Assembly: GCA_020026395.1 (NCBI GenBank)
Contig: JAHHQM010000004.1
Location: forward strand, 62,001 to 126,000
Origin: Alistipes sp.
GTDB lineage: Bacteria; Bacteroidota; Bacteroidia; Bacteroidales; Rikenellaceae
Reading direction: 5' to 3'
Length of the DNA stretch: 64,000 nt
This document shows positions 1 through 9,341 of the stretch, piece after piece. Each line of letters opens with the position of its first letter. Positions within the stretch are counted from its first letter, which is position 1. A program made the translations under genes and the position numbers. Under the pieces are notes generated by a model. The model did no database searches and was not told the origin of the DNA. It worked only from the letters and a program-made list of their open reading frames with translations.

Positions 1-1500
1 CGCTGTTCATGGCCACACCGACATCGGCCTGCGCCAATGCGGGGGCATCGTTCGTACCGTCACCCATCATCGCCACGAGTTTTCCGGCGGCCTGCTCCTC
101 ACGGATGTAGAGCATCTTGTCCTCGGGTTTGGCTTCGGCGATGAAATCATCCACACCTGCCTTTTCGGCAATATATTTGGCCGTCAGCGGATTATCACCC
201 GTCACCATCACGGTCTTCACACCCATCTTACGCAGATGGGCAAAACACTCCTCGATACCGGGTTTGATGATGTCTGCAACTCGATGACACCCGCGACCTT
301 CGAATCGACACTTACGACCAGCGGCGTACCACCGTTGCTCGTAATGCGGGTGATGATCTCCTCGGTGTGTGCGGGGAATTCGTTGCCCGCCTTCAAAACC
401 AATGCGCGGATGGCATCAAACGCACCCTTGCGGATGTCGCATCCGTTGCTGAGGATGATTCCCGAACTCTTGGTCTCGGCCGTGAATTTCACCAAATGGG
501 CATCGGTAGGCAACTCACTGAATTTGCAGCCCTGCTCGCGTCCCAACTCCATAATGGATTTACCCTCGGGCGTCTCATCCGAGAACGAAGCCACCATGCA
601 GTATTCGATGAATTTCTTGCGGTCGATCTTATCCTCGGGATAGAAAGCCGTCGCCTTGCGGTTTCCGATGGCGATCGTTCCCGTCTTATCCAAAAGCAGG
701 GTATCGACATCACCCGCCGTCTCCACGGCCTTGCCCGATTTGGTGATCACGTTGGCACGCAGGGCACGATCCATTCCCGCAATACCGATGGCCGACAGGG
801 CACCTCCGATCGTTGTCGGTATCAGGCAGACAAACAAGGAGATGAACGCAGCAATTGAAATGGGAGTTGAAGTATAATCAGCCAGCGGTTTCAGCGTGAT
901 GCAGACAATCATGAACACCAGCGTGAAGACTGCCAACAAGATCGTAAGGACAATTTCGTTGGGAGTTTTCTGACGACTTGCCCCTTCGACCAGCGCGATC
1001 ATCTTATCCAGAAAGCTCTCGCCCGGCTGGGTTGTCACACGCACCTTGATGCAGTCCGACAACACCTTCGTACCGCCCGTCACGGAGCTCTTGACACCGC
1101 CCGCTTCACGGATGACGGGAGCCGATTCGCCCGTGATGGCGCTCTCGTCGATGGAGGCCAGCCCCTCGATAATTTCACCGTCCGAGGGGATCACATCGCC
1201 CGCCTCGCAGACGAAAATATCGCCCTTGTGGAGTTGCGAACTGCTCACCGTGCGAATCTCGCCGCCGACCAGTTTTCGGGCGGGCGTATCCTCACGGGTA
1301 CGGCGCAAGCTGTCGGCCTGAGCCTTTCCGCGTGCCTCGGCGATCGCTTCGGCGAAGTTGGCGAAAAGCAACGTGAGAAAGAGTATGACAAATACCAAGA
1401 AATTATAGATGAACGATCCGTATTCCGCAGTGAATGCCGACAGGATCGACACCACGAGCATAATGACCGTCGAAATTTCAACGGCAAACATGATGGGGTT
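1..1500 (-). pseudogene. kdpB: kdpB remnant, potassium-transporting P-type ATPase subunit, frameshifted and missing its N-terminus
   Basis: The protein would be the ATP-hydrolysing subunit of the KdpFABC potassium pump in the inner membrane. The readable part begins at NPIMFAVEI and holds the actuator motif TGES and the phosphorylation motif DKTGT. The start codon and about the first 30 residues are gone, because the sequence is joined out of frame to an internal piece of kdpA near 1500. A second lesion lies near 281: after VAGVIEL the frame moves by one base, and the expected continuation (DIIKPGIEE, then the hinge motif GDGTND) is read in another frame to the window edge. One missing G explains this. 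The 3' end lies outside the window. Two independent lesions make a working protein very unlikely. Confidence 0.9.
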
Positions 1501-2679
1501 CGACCGACCATCAATCCGCTGATAAACACCGCGATGATGATGAACGTGAAGTAATTGAGCCAACCCACACCAACACCGCCGAACCACGTGTTAATCTGCA
1601 TGTTGAGCATCTCAATGAGGTTCGATGCGGGCATCGTCGAATCGTGCATACCGTTGACCGATCCGTTTGAAGTGACGGTCGTGACGACGCTCCACAATCC
1701 CGTGGCAGCCGCACTCAGGCGCACCTCTTTGCCTTTCATCGCTCCGTCTTGCGAAATACCCATCTCGGCGATGCGGGGATTTCCGCCCATCTCGGTCGAT
1801 ACATTGACCGTAACGCCTACGAGGAAAGCGAACAACATCACGCAATAGATACTGTAACCCAACTTCTTACGACCGACATAGAATCCGAAAGCAAGTGCCA
1901 TAGCCATCGGGATGATCAGGATTGACCGCACTCGACCATATTCGAAAAGTAGGTGGGGTTCTCCAACGGATGGACGGCATTCGCACCGAAATAACCACCG
2001 CCGTTCGTACCCAACTGCTTGATGGGAACGATCGTGGCGGCAGGGCCTTGCGAGATGTGCTGCACCTCGCCCTCAAGCGTCGTTACCTCCATCTTACCGT
2101 CGAATCTCATCGGCGTACCTTCGATGATGAGCACCATGCCGACGATCAACGACAGGGGCAGCAGTACACGGGTGCAACTCAACGCCAGAAGTTACCGATC
2201 GTTTGGGTCGTTTTCTCGCTCAACGCCTTCATCACGCCCGCCATGGCGGCCATACCCGTTGCGACCGTGACAAACTGGAAAAGCATGATGACGCACAACT
2301 GCGTGAGGTACGTAGCGCCACTCTCGCCGCTGTAGTGCTGCTCATTACAATTGACCATAAACGAAATGGCGGTATTGAAGGCCTGATGTACCGACTGCCC
2401 CGGATTTCCGTCGGGATTCAGCGGCACGATACCTTGCAGCACGCCCCATACGAACCAAAAAACATCCACAATCAGCAATGCCTTGAGGAACTGCTTCCAC
2501 GACATCTCTTCGTTGGGGTCGATTCCCGCAACACGGTAGATGAACCGCTCGACGGGTCGCATAAAATCGCTCCACACCTTCTTGCCCTTATAAACCTTTG
2601 CGATGTATCTGCCGAGCGGGAAACTCAATCCGACCAGCAGCAGGATTTGCGCCAAAACGCCATAAATTTCAGGTGACAT
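1501..2679 (-). pseudogene. kdpA: kdpA remnant, potassium-binding channel-like subunit, broken in three places
   Basis: KdpA is the K+-selective membrane subunit of KdpFABC. Three reading-frame pieces give one KdpA when joined: 2679-2180 (MSPEIYG to TIGNFW), about 2180-1925 (TRVLLPLSLIVG, with the filter-like segment QLGTNGGGYFG) and about 1925-1501 (ILIIPMAMALAFG to GLMVGRTP). A small deletion separates the first two. A single missing base near 1924 (after NMVEC) separates the second and third. After GLMVGRTP the sequence passes directly into kdpB, so about the last 160 residues are absent. Start chosen at ATG 2679; GTG at 2688 is an alternative. The short kdpF lies just upstream. The identity is certain; the multiple lesions argue for a true pseudogene, though read errors could explain the single-base ones. 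Confidence 0.92.
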
Positions 2680-2691
2680 AACTTCCACTAA

Positions 2692-2760
2692 TTAGAATTT
2701 TTCGGGTTTGACGAGTACGAAAAACATCATCAAACCGATCACAAACAACGATGCAAACAT
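2692..2760 (-). CDS. kdpF: KdpF-like small membrane protein, 22 residues
   Basis: A 22-residue open frame (ATG 2758-2760, TAA 2692-2694) sits directly upstream of kdpA. It is one hydrophobic helix (FASLFVIGLMMFFVLV) ending in KPEKF, which matches the C-terminal signature of KdpF. KdpF stabilises the KdpABC complex in the inner membrane. It is the only undamaged cistron in the operon here, but its partners are broken, so it is probably a relic. Only 12 bases separate its stop from the kdpA start. The identification rests on size, topology, position and the KPEKF tail. Confidence 0.8.
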   Translation of the reverse strand: MFASLFVIGLMMFFVLVKPEKF

Positions 2761-2851
2761 AACTTTACGCAATTTTTAGATTTATTCGAACCAATCGACA
2801 CACCAATAAAACAGGGCAAAACACATAAGCCCCAATACCAAATGCCACACA

Positions 2852-2886
2852 AAAAAGACCCTTCCATTTTGAAAGGGTCTTTTTCA
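2852..2886 (-). terminator. Rho-independent terminator after the sigma-54 regulator remnant
   Basis: Inverted repeat AAGACCCTTC ... GAAAGGGTCTT with a short loop, flanked by A and T runs. It lies between the 3' end of the regulator remnant and the kdpF start, so it separates the two transcription units. The T run on both sides could make it bidirectional. Confidence 0.75.
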
Positions 2887-2905
2887 TATTGACAGGGTAG
2901 GACGG

Positions 2906-4224
2906 CTATTTCGGAATGCCGTATTCGTCCATTTTGCGGTAAAGTGTCGTCAGTCCGATCTTCAGCAAACGGGCGGTTTCGGTCTTGTTGCCGTGCGTGT
3001 AGTTCAGAATTTTGGCAATGTGGTTGCGCTCCATGGTTGCCAGATCGAATTTACGCTCGTCCGCAGGGTGGGGTGCCGCCATGCAAAGTCCTACGGGCAG
3101 ATCGTCGCACGTGATCACGCCGTCGGTCACAATCAGGGCGCGTTCGATGATGTTTTTCAATTCGCGGATGTTGCCCGGCCACGAATAGTCGTTCAGCACC
3201 TTCAGGCATTCGTCCGAAAGGGTAACGCCCCTCAGATTCATTTTCGGGGAAAGCACATTGATGAAATGCTCGGCCAAAAGTCGCACATCGCCCGTACGCT
3301 GGTGCAACGGGGGCAGTTCAATCTGGAACACCGACAAGCGGAAGAACAAATCCTCGCGGAAACGGCCGTTGTCAATCTCCTTTTTCAGGTCGCGGTTCGT
3401 GGCGGCAATGATGCGCACATCGACCTTCGTGGGTTTCGTGTCGCCCACACGGATAAATTCGCCCGTTTCGAGTGCACGCAACAGTTTGGCCTGAAACCGT
3501 ACTCCATCTCGCCGATCTCGTCGAGGAACACCGTACCACCGTCAGCCACCTCAAAAAGTCCCTTTTTATTCTTCACCGCACCCGTAAATGCGCCTGCCGT
3601 ATGGCCGAAAAGTTCGCTTTCGAGCAATTCCTTACTGAATGCCGAGTGACATCCGTGGCGGGGGCTTGCCTGATGCACGGCCTGCGCAAAGACCTTCTTA
3701 CCCGTACCCGTTTCGCCCGTCAGCAACACGCACACATCGGTGGCCGCCACCTTCTGCGCCATCTTGACGGCCGACTGCAACGCACGCGACGATCCGATGA
3801 TCGAATCGAAAGTCGTCTGCGCAGGTTGCAACGCGGCGTTCTTACGGGTATTCTGACGCACCTCGTCCATGGCACGGCTCACCAGCGGGATGATCTTGCG
3901 GTTGTCATCTCCCTTGACGATGTAGTCGAATGCGTCGTTCTTGATGGCCTGCACACCGTCGGCAATGCTGCCGTGGGCGGTCAGCAGGATGATCTTGGCC
4001 AGAGGCGCAAGTGCCGGCAATTCCGCAACCATCTGCACGCCGTTGCCGTCGGGCAGAAACACATCGCACAGTACCACCTGCACATCCTGCTTACGGAGCA
4101 TCTGAATGCCCGAAGCGCGATCCTTGGCATGGAAGACCTCGTAGCCTTCCAGCTCGAGAATACGACCGAGCAACATACGGATGGTGGGTTCGTCGTCAAT
4201 GATGAGGATTGTATTTTTATCTTT
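2906..4224 (-). pseudogene. NtrC-type sigma-54 response regulator, frameshifted
   Basis: Domains in order: receiver (ILIIDDE, phospho-acceptor region LCDVFLPDGNG), AAA+ sigma-54 activator (Walker A GETGTGKK, sigma-54 contact loop GAFTGA, Walker B GGTVFLDEIGEM), and a Fis-type DNA-binding helix-turn-helix at the C-terminus (GNKTETARLLKIGLTTLYRK). The frame breaks near 3494: EIGEMEYG should continue as FQAKLLRALE, which is read one base out of phase. Between Walker A and GAFTGA about seven residues usual for the family are missing (SPRHGCHSAFS). No ATG, GTG or TTG precedes ILIIDDE in frame; the codon before KDKNT is GTA, so the start may also be lost. It sits next to the decayed kdp operon with no sensor kinase beside it. 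A regulator of kdp is possible but only an inference from position. Confidence 0.88.
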
Positions 4225-4368
4225 TACGGATGGGAGTATTTTTCAATTTTTTCCAAAAGTAACATAAATTCCCGATGCAAAAAAATCGGAATCCGCGTGG
4301 GGATCACCTCATTCCCAAAACAGACCGTTCCCATTCCGCTTATGAAAAACGGAAAGGGGCAGTACCCT

Positions 4369-4403
4369 AAAAAAATGTCCGACAACCGAAAAGTTGTCGG
4401 ACA
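4369..4403 (-). terminator. Terminator of the first thioredoxin lipoprotein
   Basis: Perfect 11-bp inverted repeat TGTCCGACAAC / GTTGTCGGACA around a CGAAAA loop (4376-4403), followed on the minus strand by seven U. The core GTCCGACAAC recurs in the terminators of the paralogous genes. Confidence 0.9.
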
Positions 4404-4424
4404 CCCTTTAGTATCTAATTTCGA

Positions 4425-6467
4425 TTAGAACAGGCAACGATCCATCATGTTCTTCACAGGATTGAAGCTCGACAACGAAACGTAGTTGCGGGGCTGATCC
4501 TGAACGGGCATTGCCGTTACGGTTCTGGATGTTTTTGCATTCAGCGCGATCTTGATCTGCAGACGCAACTTGTCAGCGGGCAGATAACCACCTACGACTT
4601 TGCAGTTACCGTTTCGATCAACAACAGCCAGAACAGGAATACCGTCGGTTCCGAACAACGACTTGAAGCATTGATAAGCACCCTTGTGGTAGTCGGTGTC
4701 GATCGTATAGAAATCAACCTGATCCTTGAACTCGGCCGAAAGCTGAACCATCACCGGCTCCAGCTCCTGACACCAACCGCACCATGCGGGAGCACCGAAG
4801 TCCAACACGCAGGGGCGATTGCCCTTGAACGTGAATTTCGAGGGATTTGCGTTGTAGTCCCAAACCAGATCCGAGAATTTTTTGTCGTCAAGAGCCTTAA
4901 CCTCCGATTTACCCTGATAGGGATCTTCGGCAACCAGATCGACACGAGCTACCTTACGACCATCGCGGTTCGAAAGTTCAACCAGGAACGACATCTTCTC
5001 ACCGGGACGAGCCTCGAGCGACATCTTCAGACCCTTATGCGGGTTATTGGCATTTCTTACCCAGAAATCCTCGAACTTCTGCGAGTTGTTCGACATGGTC
5101 TTGAGTTCATCCATGGCACTTTCCAAAGAACCTTTTGCAACCATCTCGTTCAAGGCATCGGTAAATCTCCATGCCAACCAACCGTCCGTACAGTTCTTCG
5201 TCGTGCAGAATACGGTCAGGAGGTAGGTATTGGAACTTGCCTCACCCGTGAAATCGATCTCAATATTACCGGTATCCGAGCTCTCCGAGGGAGTCTTCTC
5301 CTTGTCGGCAACGGCATAAGCAACCGTGCGGTGGTGGTCGGCATCATAAACAACCAACATAGCCGAGAGAATGATCGTAGGATCGGCGCACTGGAGGTAG
5401 AACTCCATACCCGTATCGCCGTTGATCTGTTCGCACCATGCAGCCTCCAGAGCCTGACCTTGGCCAGCCATCTGATCGGCAACAGCATTGAAATCGTTAT
5501 TTGCACCAGCCAGAATACCGTCGAACTCCTCCTTGAGCATGACGATAATCTCACCCGAAGCTACGTTCTTCGTCGAACTCTTGGCCTCGAACAGCACTTC
5601 GTAGTCACCGATATAACCCTTGAAGGTTACTTGAGGACCCTCACCGGGGATGGGAGGCTGTGCACCACCGTTACCGAGCTGTGCATCGGCACGGGCAGCC
5701 GTCTTACCGCTTGCATTCTTGGCCAAGATGATGGCAACAACCTGTACGCCGTCCATATCGGGCTCCCATGCAACTGCGGGTTCGCTCTTGATACCGTCAC
5801 CGTTCAAGGCAGCCAATTTCTCGTCCGACAGCGTCTTGGCGAAGCTCTGGGGCGATTCCATGAACTCCTCGAGCGAAATCGACTCATCGATAGCCGACGC
5901 GGGAACAACGGCAAAGAGAGCTTTGTCGGCGTTCTTCGTCGTACAAATCATATCGACGAGCAGCACCTTCTGCCCCTCGTCATAAGTAGCCGAGATCTCA
6001 ACTTTGGGACCTTCGCCCGGCTGCTCGGGTTCGGGTTCGGGCTCGGGTTCGGGTTCCGTACCTGCGGCAACCTGTTTTACCGTGAAATTAACACTCTCGG
6101 TGCCCTGGTAACGCAACGTAACGGTTGCCTCGCGGGCTTCACCTTCGTTCTTCGTTGCCGTGAAAACGACACGACCCTTATCGCCGTTAAGCTCGGCATT
6201 GATGTTCTGCAACCAACCCGAACCGCAACTTGCCTTGGGGGTTACACCTTCAACGGGGTTCTCAACCGTAAATGCCATCGAGGCCTCACCGCCTTCGGCA
6301 GCCACCTCAAGCGTCGAGCCGCTCAACGTCAGCACGGGAGTCTTACCCGAAGGATCGGGATCGGGCGTGGGGGCGGGCTTCACATCGTCATCATCGCTAC
6401 ATCCGACCGCAGCCACCGAGAAGACCAGCACGGTCATGATGCTCCATAGTAAAGTTTTGAATTTCAT
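4425..6467 (-). CDS. Surface lipoprotein: BACON domain, three unnamed repeats, C-terminal thioredoxin
   Basis: 680 residues. Signal peptide with lipobox AVGC (lipid-modified C23) followed by SDDDD, an acidic tail like those that send Bacteroidota lipoproteins to the cell surface. A BACON domain spans about 44-133, then a Pro/Glu linker. Three related segments of ~110 residues follow (155-264, 279-388, 402-515); each carries a TKN motif (CTTKNA, SSTKNV, CTTKNC) and ends in a V-x-hydrophobic strand followed by Arg/Ala-rich residues. The thioredoxin domain (about 525-640) has the redox motif W-C563-G-W-C566 and the cis-proline GIPV. A ~40-residue tail follows. Its two neighbours share the same plan. 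Likely role: thiol-disulfide chemistry outside the cytoplasm; substrate unknown. BACON often marks carbohydrate- or mucin-associated proteins, but binding is not shown here. Confidence 0.85.
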   Translation of the reverse strand: MKFKTLLWSIMTVLVFSVAAVGCSDDDDVKPAPTPDPDPSGKTPVLTLSGSTLEVAAEGGEASMAFTVENPVEGVTPKASCGSGWLQNINAELNGDKGRVVFTATKNEGEAREATVTLRYQGTESVNFTVKQVAAGTEPEPEPEPEPEQPGEGPKVEISATYDEGQKVLLVDMICTTKNADKALFAVVPASAIDESISLEEFMESPQSFAKTLSDEKLAALNGDGIKSEPAVAWEPDMDGVQVVAIILAKNASGKTAARADAQLGNGGAQPPIPGEGPQVTFKGYIGDYEVLFEAKSSTKNVASGEIIVMLKEEFDGILAGANNDFNAVADQMAGQGQALEAAWCEQINGDTGMEFYLQCADPTIILSAMLVVYDADHHRTVAYAVADKEKTPSESSDTGNIEIDFTGEASSNTYLLTVFCTTKNCTDGWLAWRFTDALNEMVAKGSLESAMDELKTMSNNSQKFEDFWVRNANNPHKGLKMSLEARPGEKMSFLVELSNRDGRKVARVDLVAEDPYQGKSEVKALDDKKFSDLVWDYNANPSKFTFKGNRPCVLDFGAPAWCGWCQELEPVMVQLSAEFKDQVDFYTIDTDYHKGAYQCFKSLFGTDGIPVLAVVDRNGNCKVVGGYLPADKLRLQIKIALNAKTSRTVTAMPVQDQPRNYVSLSSFNPVKNMMDRCLF

Positions 6468-6532
6468 AAGTGATTTTTTTAGGTTTGTTTTTAATTTTGG
6501 TTTTTCAGGTTTCCATTTATTATTACCATCAT

Positions 6533-6540
6533 CAAATATA
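6533..6540 (-). promoter_or_regulatory. -7 promoter box of the first thioredoxin lipoprotein
   Basis: Minus strand reads TATATTTG, matching the Bacteroidota consensus TAnnTTTG. A TTTG (plus-strand CAAA 6563-6566) lies 22 bases upstream, a suitable -33 box. The start codon is 66 bases downstream. Confidence 0.6.
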
Positions 6541-6645
6541 AGGATAATAAATTAAATTCAAGCAAACCTGTTAAAAATATTTTTCTTTCACCCCTTCCGA
6601 AATACATTTTTTAACCAACCTTACGGTCTGTTCTTACAAAAAGAA

Positions 6646-6676
6646 GGAGTCCGGCAACATCGTGTTGCCGGACTCC
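6646..6676 (-). terminator. Terminator of the second thioredoxin lipoprotein
   Basis: Inverted repeat GGAGTCCGGCAAC / GTTGCCGGACTCC, 13 bp, five-base loop. It has the same core as the terminators after the paralogues on either side. Confidence 0.85.
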
Positions 6677-6698
6677 CTTCCATTATTCCCAATCCGAA

Positions 6699-9047
6699 TT
6701 AACGAGCGAAAATGGTGTATTTCGTCAGATCGGTTTTGGGTTCTACCGAGCGGGGCGAGAACTCCGTCTTGGAGATCATGACGCGTTTTCTTACCGAGTA
6801 GGTCATACCTTTCATATCGCCTGCATTGCCCAACTTAACCATCTGAACGGCCTTCCTCGCACCGAGGATGGCGTCGATTTCGGCGCACAACTCCTTGTAA
6901 GGAACGTAACCGCCGATCTGCTTGCAATTACCCTGGGCATCGACCACGATCAGCAAAGGCACACCCGTACCGGCACCCAACAGGGCTCTCATTTTCGTTA
7001 CAGCCTCAGTATCCTTATCGGTATCGATCTCGTAAAAATCAACCTTATCTTTATAAGTAGCCGAAGCCTCTGCCATTACGGGCTGGAGTTTTACACACCA
7101 ACCGCACCATGCGGGAGCACCGAAATCCAGAACGCAGGGTTTGTTGCCTTTCAGCGTAAACTTCGAGGGATTGGCGTTGTAGTCCCATACCAATTCGCGG
7201 AACTGCGCATCGGTGATCTGCTTGACATACGACGGGCCCTTGTAGGGTTGGGTAGTCTCGGCATCGGCACGTTTCACCACGCGCGAATCCTCGTTCGATA
7301 CATCCAGCAGGAAGGCCAGACGCGTACCGGGATTTGCCTGCAACGACAGACCGATACCCTTACCGTTCATGCTGTTTATCCATTTCTTGTCGAATTGTTG
7401 TGCCTTACCCATGGCCTTGGCTTCGTCCATAATCGTTTCGAACGTCGCACCGCTCTCCACGGCACCATCAATCGAAGTAGGGGCGTTCCAAGCGACATAA
7501 GCATTGGCGGCATTCTTCGAGTGGCAAATTGCACTCAGTGTAAATGCATCGGAATCACCCGTTACCGTAAATTCTACGTCAAGTGTGCCCTTCATCGGTT
7601 CGGTGCTGCCGCCTTCCTCCTGGGCGGTTGCGTAACCGTACGAACGATGGTTCTCGGCATCATAAACCACCATCAGGGAAGCGTAAACAAGCGACGTATC
7701 GGGATTCTCGACTTGAAGTTCCAGCCCCAAATCCGAGTTGATCTGATCGCACCATTCCTTGGGCAGCATCTGACCCATACCCGAAAGACCGTCGATCAAC
7801 TTATTGAAATCACCGCCGACAATCGCGAGGAAATCATCAAAATCGGATTTTCCGTTTACGAGCACTTCGCCCGAAGCCACGTTTCTCGTGGACGAAGTAG
7901 CCGTGAAGTAGAGCATACCGCCCTCGGCACGACCCACATACGTCAACTGAGGACCATCACCCGTAGAGGGCTGGTCACCGCCGCCATTCTCACCGAGCAG
8001 GGCATCTGCACGGGCAGTCGTACGACCTTCGGCATTCTCCACGCAAATGATACCGGAAACAATCGTTCCGTCCAGATCGGGTTCCCAAGCCATAACGGGA
8101 AGATCCTTAAAGCCTTCGCCGTTCATCGTCTTGATCATCTCCGGATCAATCGGAGCGGCACCGCTCTGAATGATCTCATCGAAGAGTTCGCTCAACGTGC
8201 GACCATTAAGCTGTGCATCGACCCATTCGGAAGCCATGAACATCAGATATCCCGTTTGAACGTCCTTCGACGGGCTGACCAGATTCATGCAAAGCAACTT
8301 ATCCACCTTGTTGTAGTTCAGCGAGAACTCCAATTTGGGACCCTTGCTCTCGGCAGCGGCCTGCTTTACCGTGAATTGGGCACCCTCGGCACCCTCATAC
8401 GTTACGGTGACAATTGCTTCACGAGCCTCTTGAGCCTCGTTTACATCCACCGCCAAAACGATACGGCCTTCCGCACCGTTAGTCTCCGTCGAGAGCTTAA
8501 ACCACTGGGCATCGCTTGCAGCTGCGACCTCCTGACCCTCCACGGGATTCTTAATCGTAAAGGTCACACTCTGTTCACCACCTGCGGCAGCGACCTCTAC
8601 CGTAGCAGTGCTCAACGTAAGCACGGGTGCTTCGGGAGCAACTGCGGCAGCCTGCCGTACCGTAAATTTAACCTCCGCTGCATCCAGGTAAGTTACCGTA
8701 ACTTCAGCCTCGCGGGCTTCACCTTCGTTTTTATCGACCGAAAGGACAATGCGACCGTCCGCATCATTCGTTTCGACAGTAAGTTGGAACCATTGGGCAT
8801 TGCTCTTGGCTTCGGCCTTCTGATCTTTTACCGGATTCTCAATCTTAAACGTCAGGACCTGCTCACCACCTTCGGCGGCAACATCCAAAGCAGAACTGCT
8901 CAGAACAAGCACGGGAGCATCAACTCCAGGTTCAGGTTTAGGTTCGGGTTTTGGGGTAACGATCGTGTCATCATCGTCACATCCGACAGCTGCTGTCGAA
9001 AGAGCAAGCACTGTCAGGAAACTCCAGAAGAAAGATTTAAGTTTCAT
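6699..9047 (-). CDS. Surface lipoprotein: two BACON domains, three unnamed repeats, thioredoxin
   Basis: 782 residues, the longest of the cluster. Lipobox AVGC with C23, then DDDD (surface-export type). Two BACON domains (about 45-134 and 140-232) resemble each other closely (both with a GGEQ strand, a QWF segment and a final FTV-QAAA strand), which suggests internal duplication. Repeats at about 237-351, 366-475 and 489-600, with motifs SPSKDV, SSTRNV and CHSKNA. The thioredoxin domain has C648-G-W-C651 and cis-proline GVPL. The tail (KGMTYSVRKRVMIS) is close to that of the gene at 9342-11402. It differs from the first gene mainly by the extra BACON domain. Expected outside the cytoplasm on the outer membrane; function otherwise unknown. 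Confidence 0.85.
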   Translation of the reverse strand: MKLKSFFWSFLTVLALSTAAVGCDDDDTIVTPKPEPKPEPGVDAPVLVLSSSALDVAAEGGEQVLTFKIENPVKDQKAEAKSNAQWFQLTVETNDADGRIVLSVDKNEGEAREAEVTVTYLDAAEVKFTVRQAAAVAPEAPVLTLSTATVEVAAAGGEQSVTFTIKNPVEGQEVAAASDAQWFKLSTETNGAEGRIVLAVDVNEAQEAREAIVTVTYEGAEGAQFTVKQAAAESKGPKLEFSLNYNKVDKLLCMNLVSPSKDVQTGYLMFMASEWVDAQLNGRTLSELFDEIIQSGAAPIDPEMIKTMNGEGFKDLPVMAWEPDLDGTIVSGIICVENAEGRTTARADALLGENGGGDQPSTGDGPQLTYVGRAEGGMLYFTATSSTRNVASGEVLVNGKSDFDDFLAIVGGDFNKLIDGLSGMGQMLPKEWCDQINSDLGLELQVENPDTSLVYASLMVVYDAENHRSYGYATAQEEGGSTEPMKGTLDVEFTVTGDSDAFTLSAICHSKNAANAYVAWNAPTSIDGAVESGATFETIMDEAKAMGKAQQFDKKWINSMNGKGIGLSLQANPGTRLAFLLDVSNEDSRVVKRADAETTQPYKGPSYVKQITDAQFRELVWDYNANPSKFTLKGNKPCVLDFGAPAWCGWCVKLQPVMAEASATYKDKVDFYEIDTDKDTEAVTKMRALLGAGTGVPLLIVVDAQGNCKQIGGYVPYKELCAEIDAILGARKAVQMVKLGNAGDMKGMTYSVRKRVMISKTEFSPRSVEPKTDLTKYTIFAR

Positions 9048-9109
9048 AAGAACAGATTTTAAGGTTTGTAAAAAACTGGTTTAATTGGTTGCATCTGCTT
9101 TTCTATTAT

Positions 9110-9117
9110 CAAATTTA
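9110..9117 (-). promoter_or_regulatory. -7 promoter box of the second thioredoxin lipoprotein
   Basis: Minus strand reads TAAATTTG (TAnnTTTG). Twenty bases upstream is ATTG (plus-strand CAAT 9138-9141), an imperfect -33 box with the same spacing and sequence as in the next paralogue. The leader carries ACAAACCTTAAAATCTGT near the start codon, also shared with that paralogue. Confidence 0.55.
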
Positions 9118-9291
9118 AAACAAAGAATTATAATAAACAATAGCTAAATGAAAATAATTGTTATAAAATAAACAAATCAAACCTTTAAATCTTTAAAAGA
9201 TACATTTAAACCTGTGTAATCCATAAAAATCCTAAAAACACCTCTTGAATATTCACATTTTTCCTCGTTATGCTCCTGAAATAAACAAAAA

Positions 9292-9322
9292 AGAGTCCGA
9301 CAACCTGACGTTGCCTGACTCT
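9292..9322 (-). terminator. Terminator of the third thioredoxin lipoprotein
   Basis: Imperfect inverted repeat AGAGTCCGACAAC / GTTGCCTGACTCT with a CTGAC-type loop and a U run on the minus strand. It is a diverged copy of the hairpins after the paralogues. Confidence 0.75.
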
Positions 9323-9341
9323 TTTATTAACGAAAGTCTGA

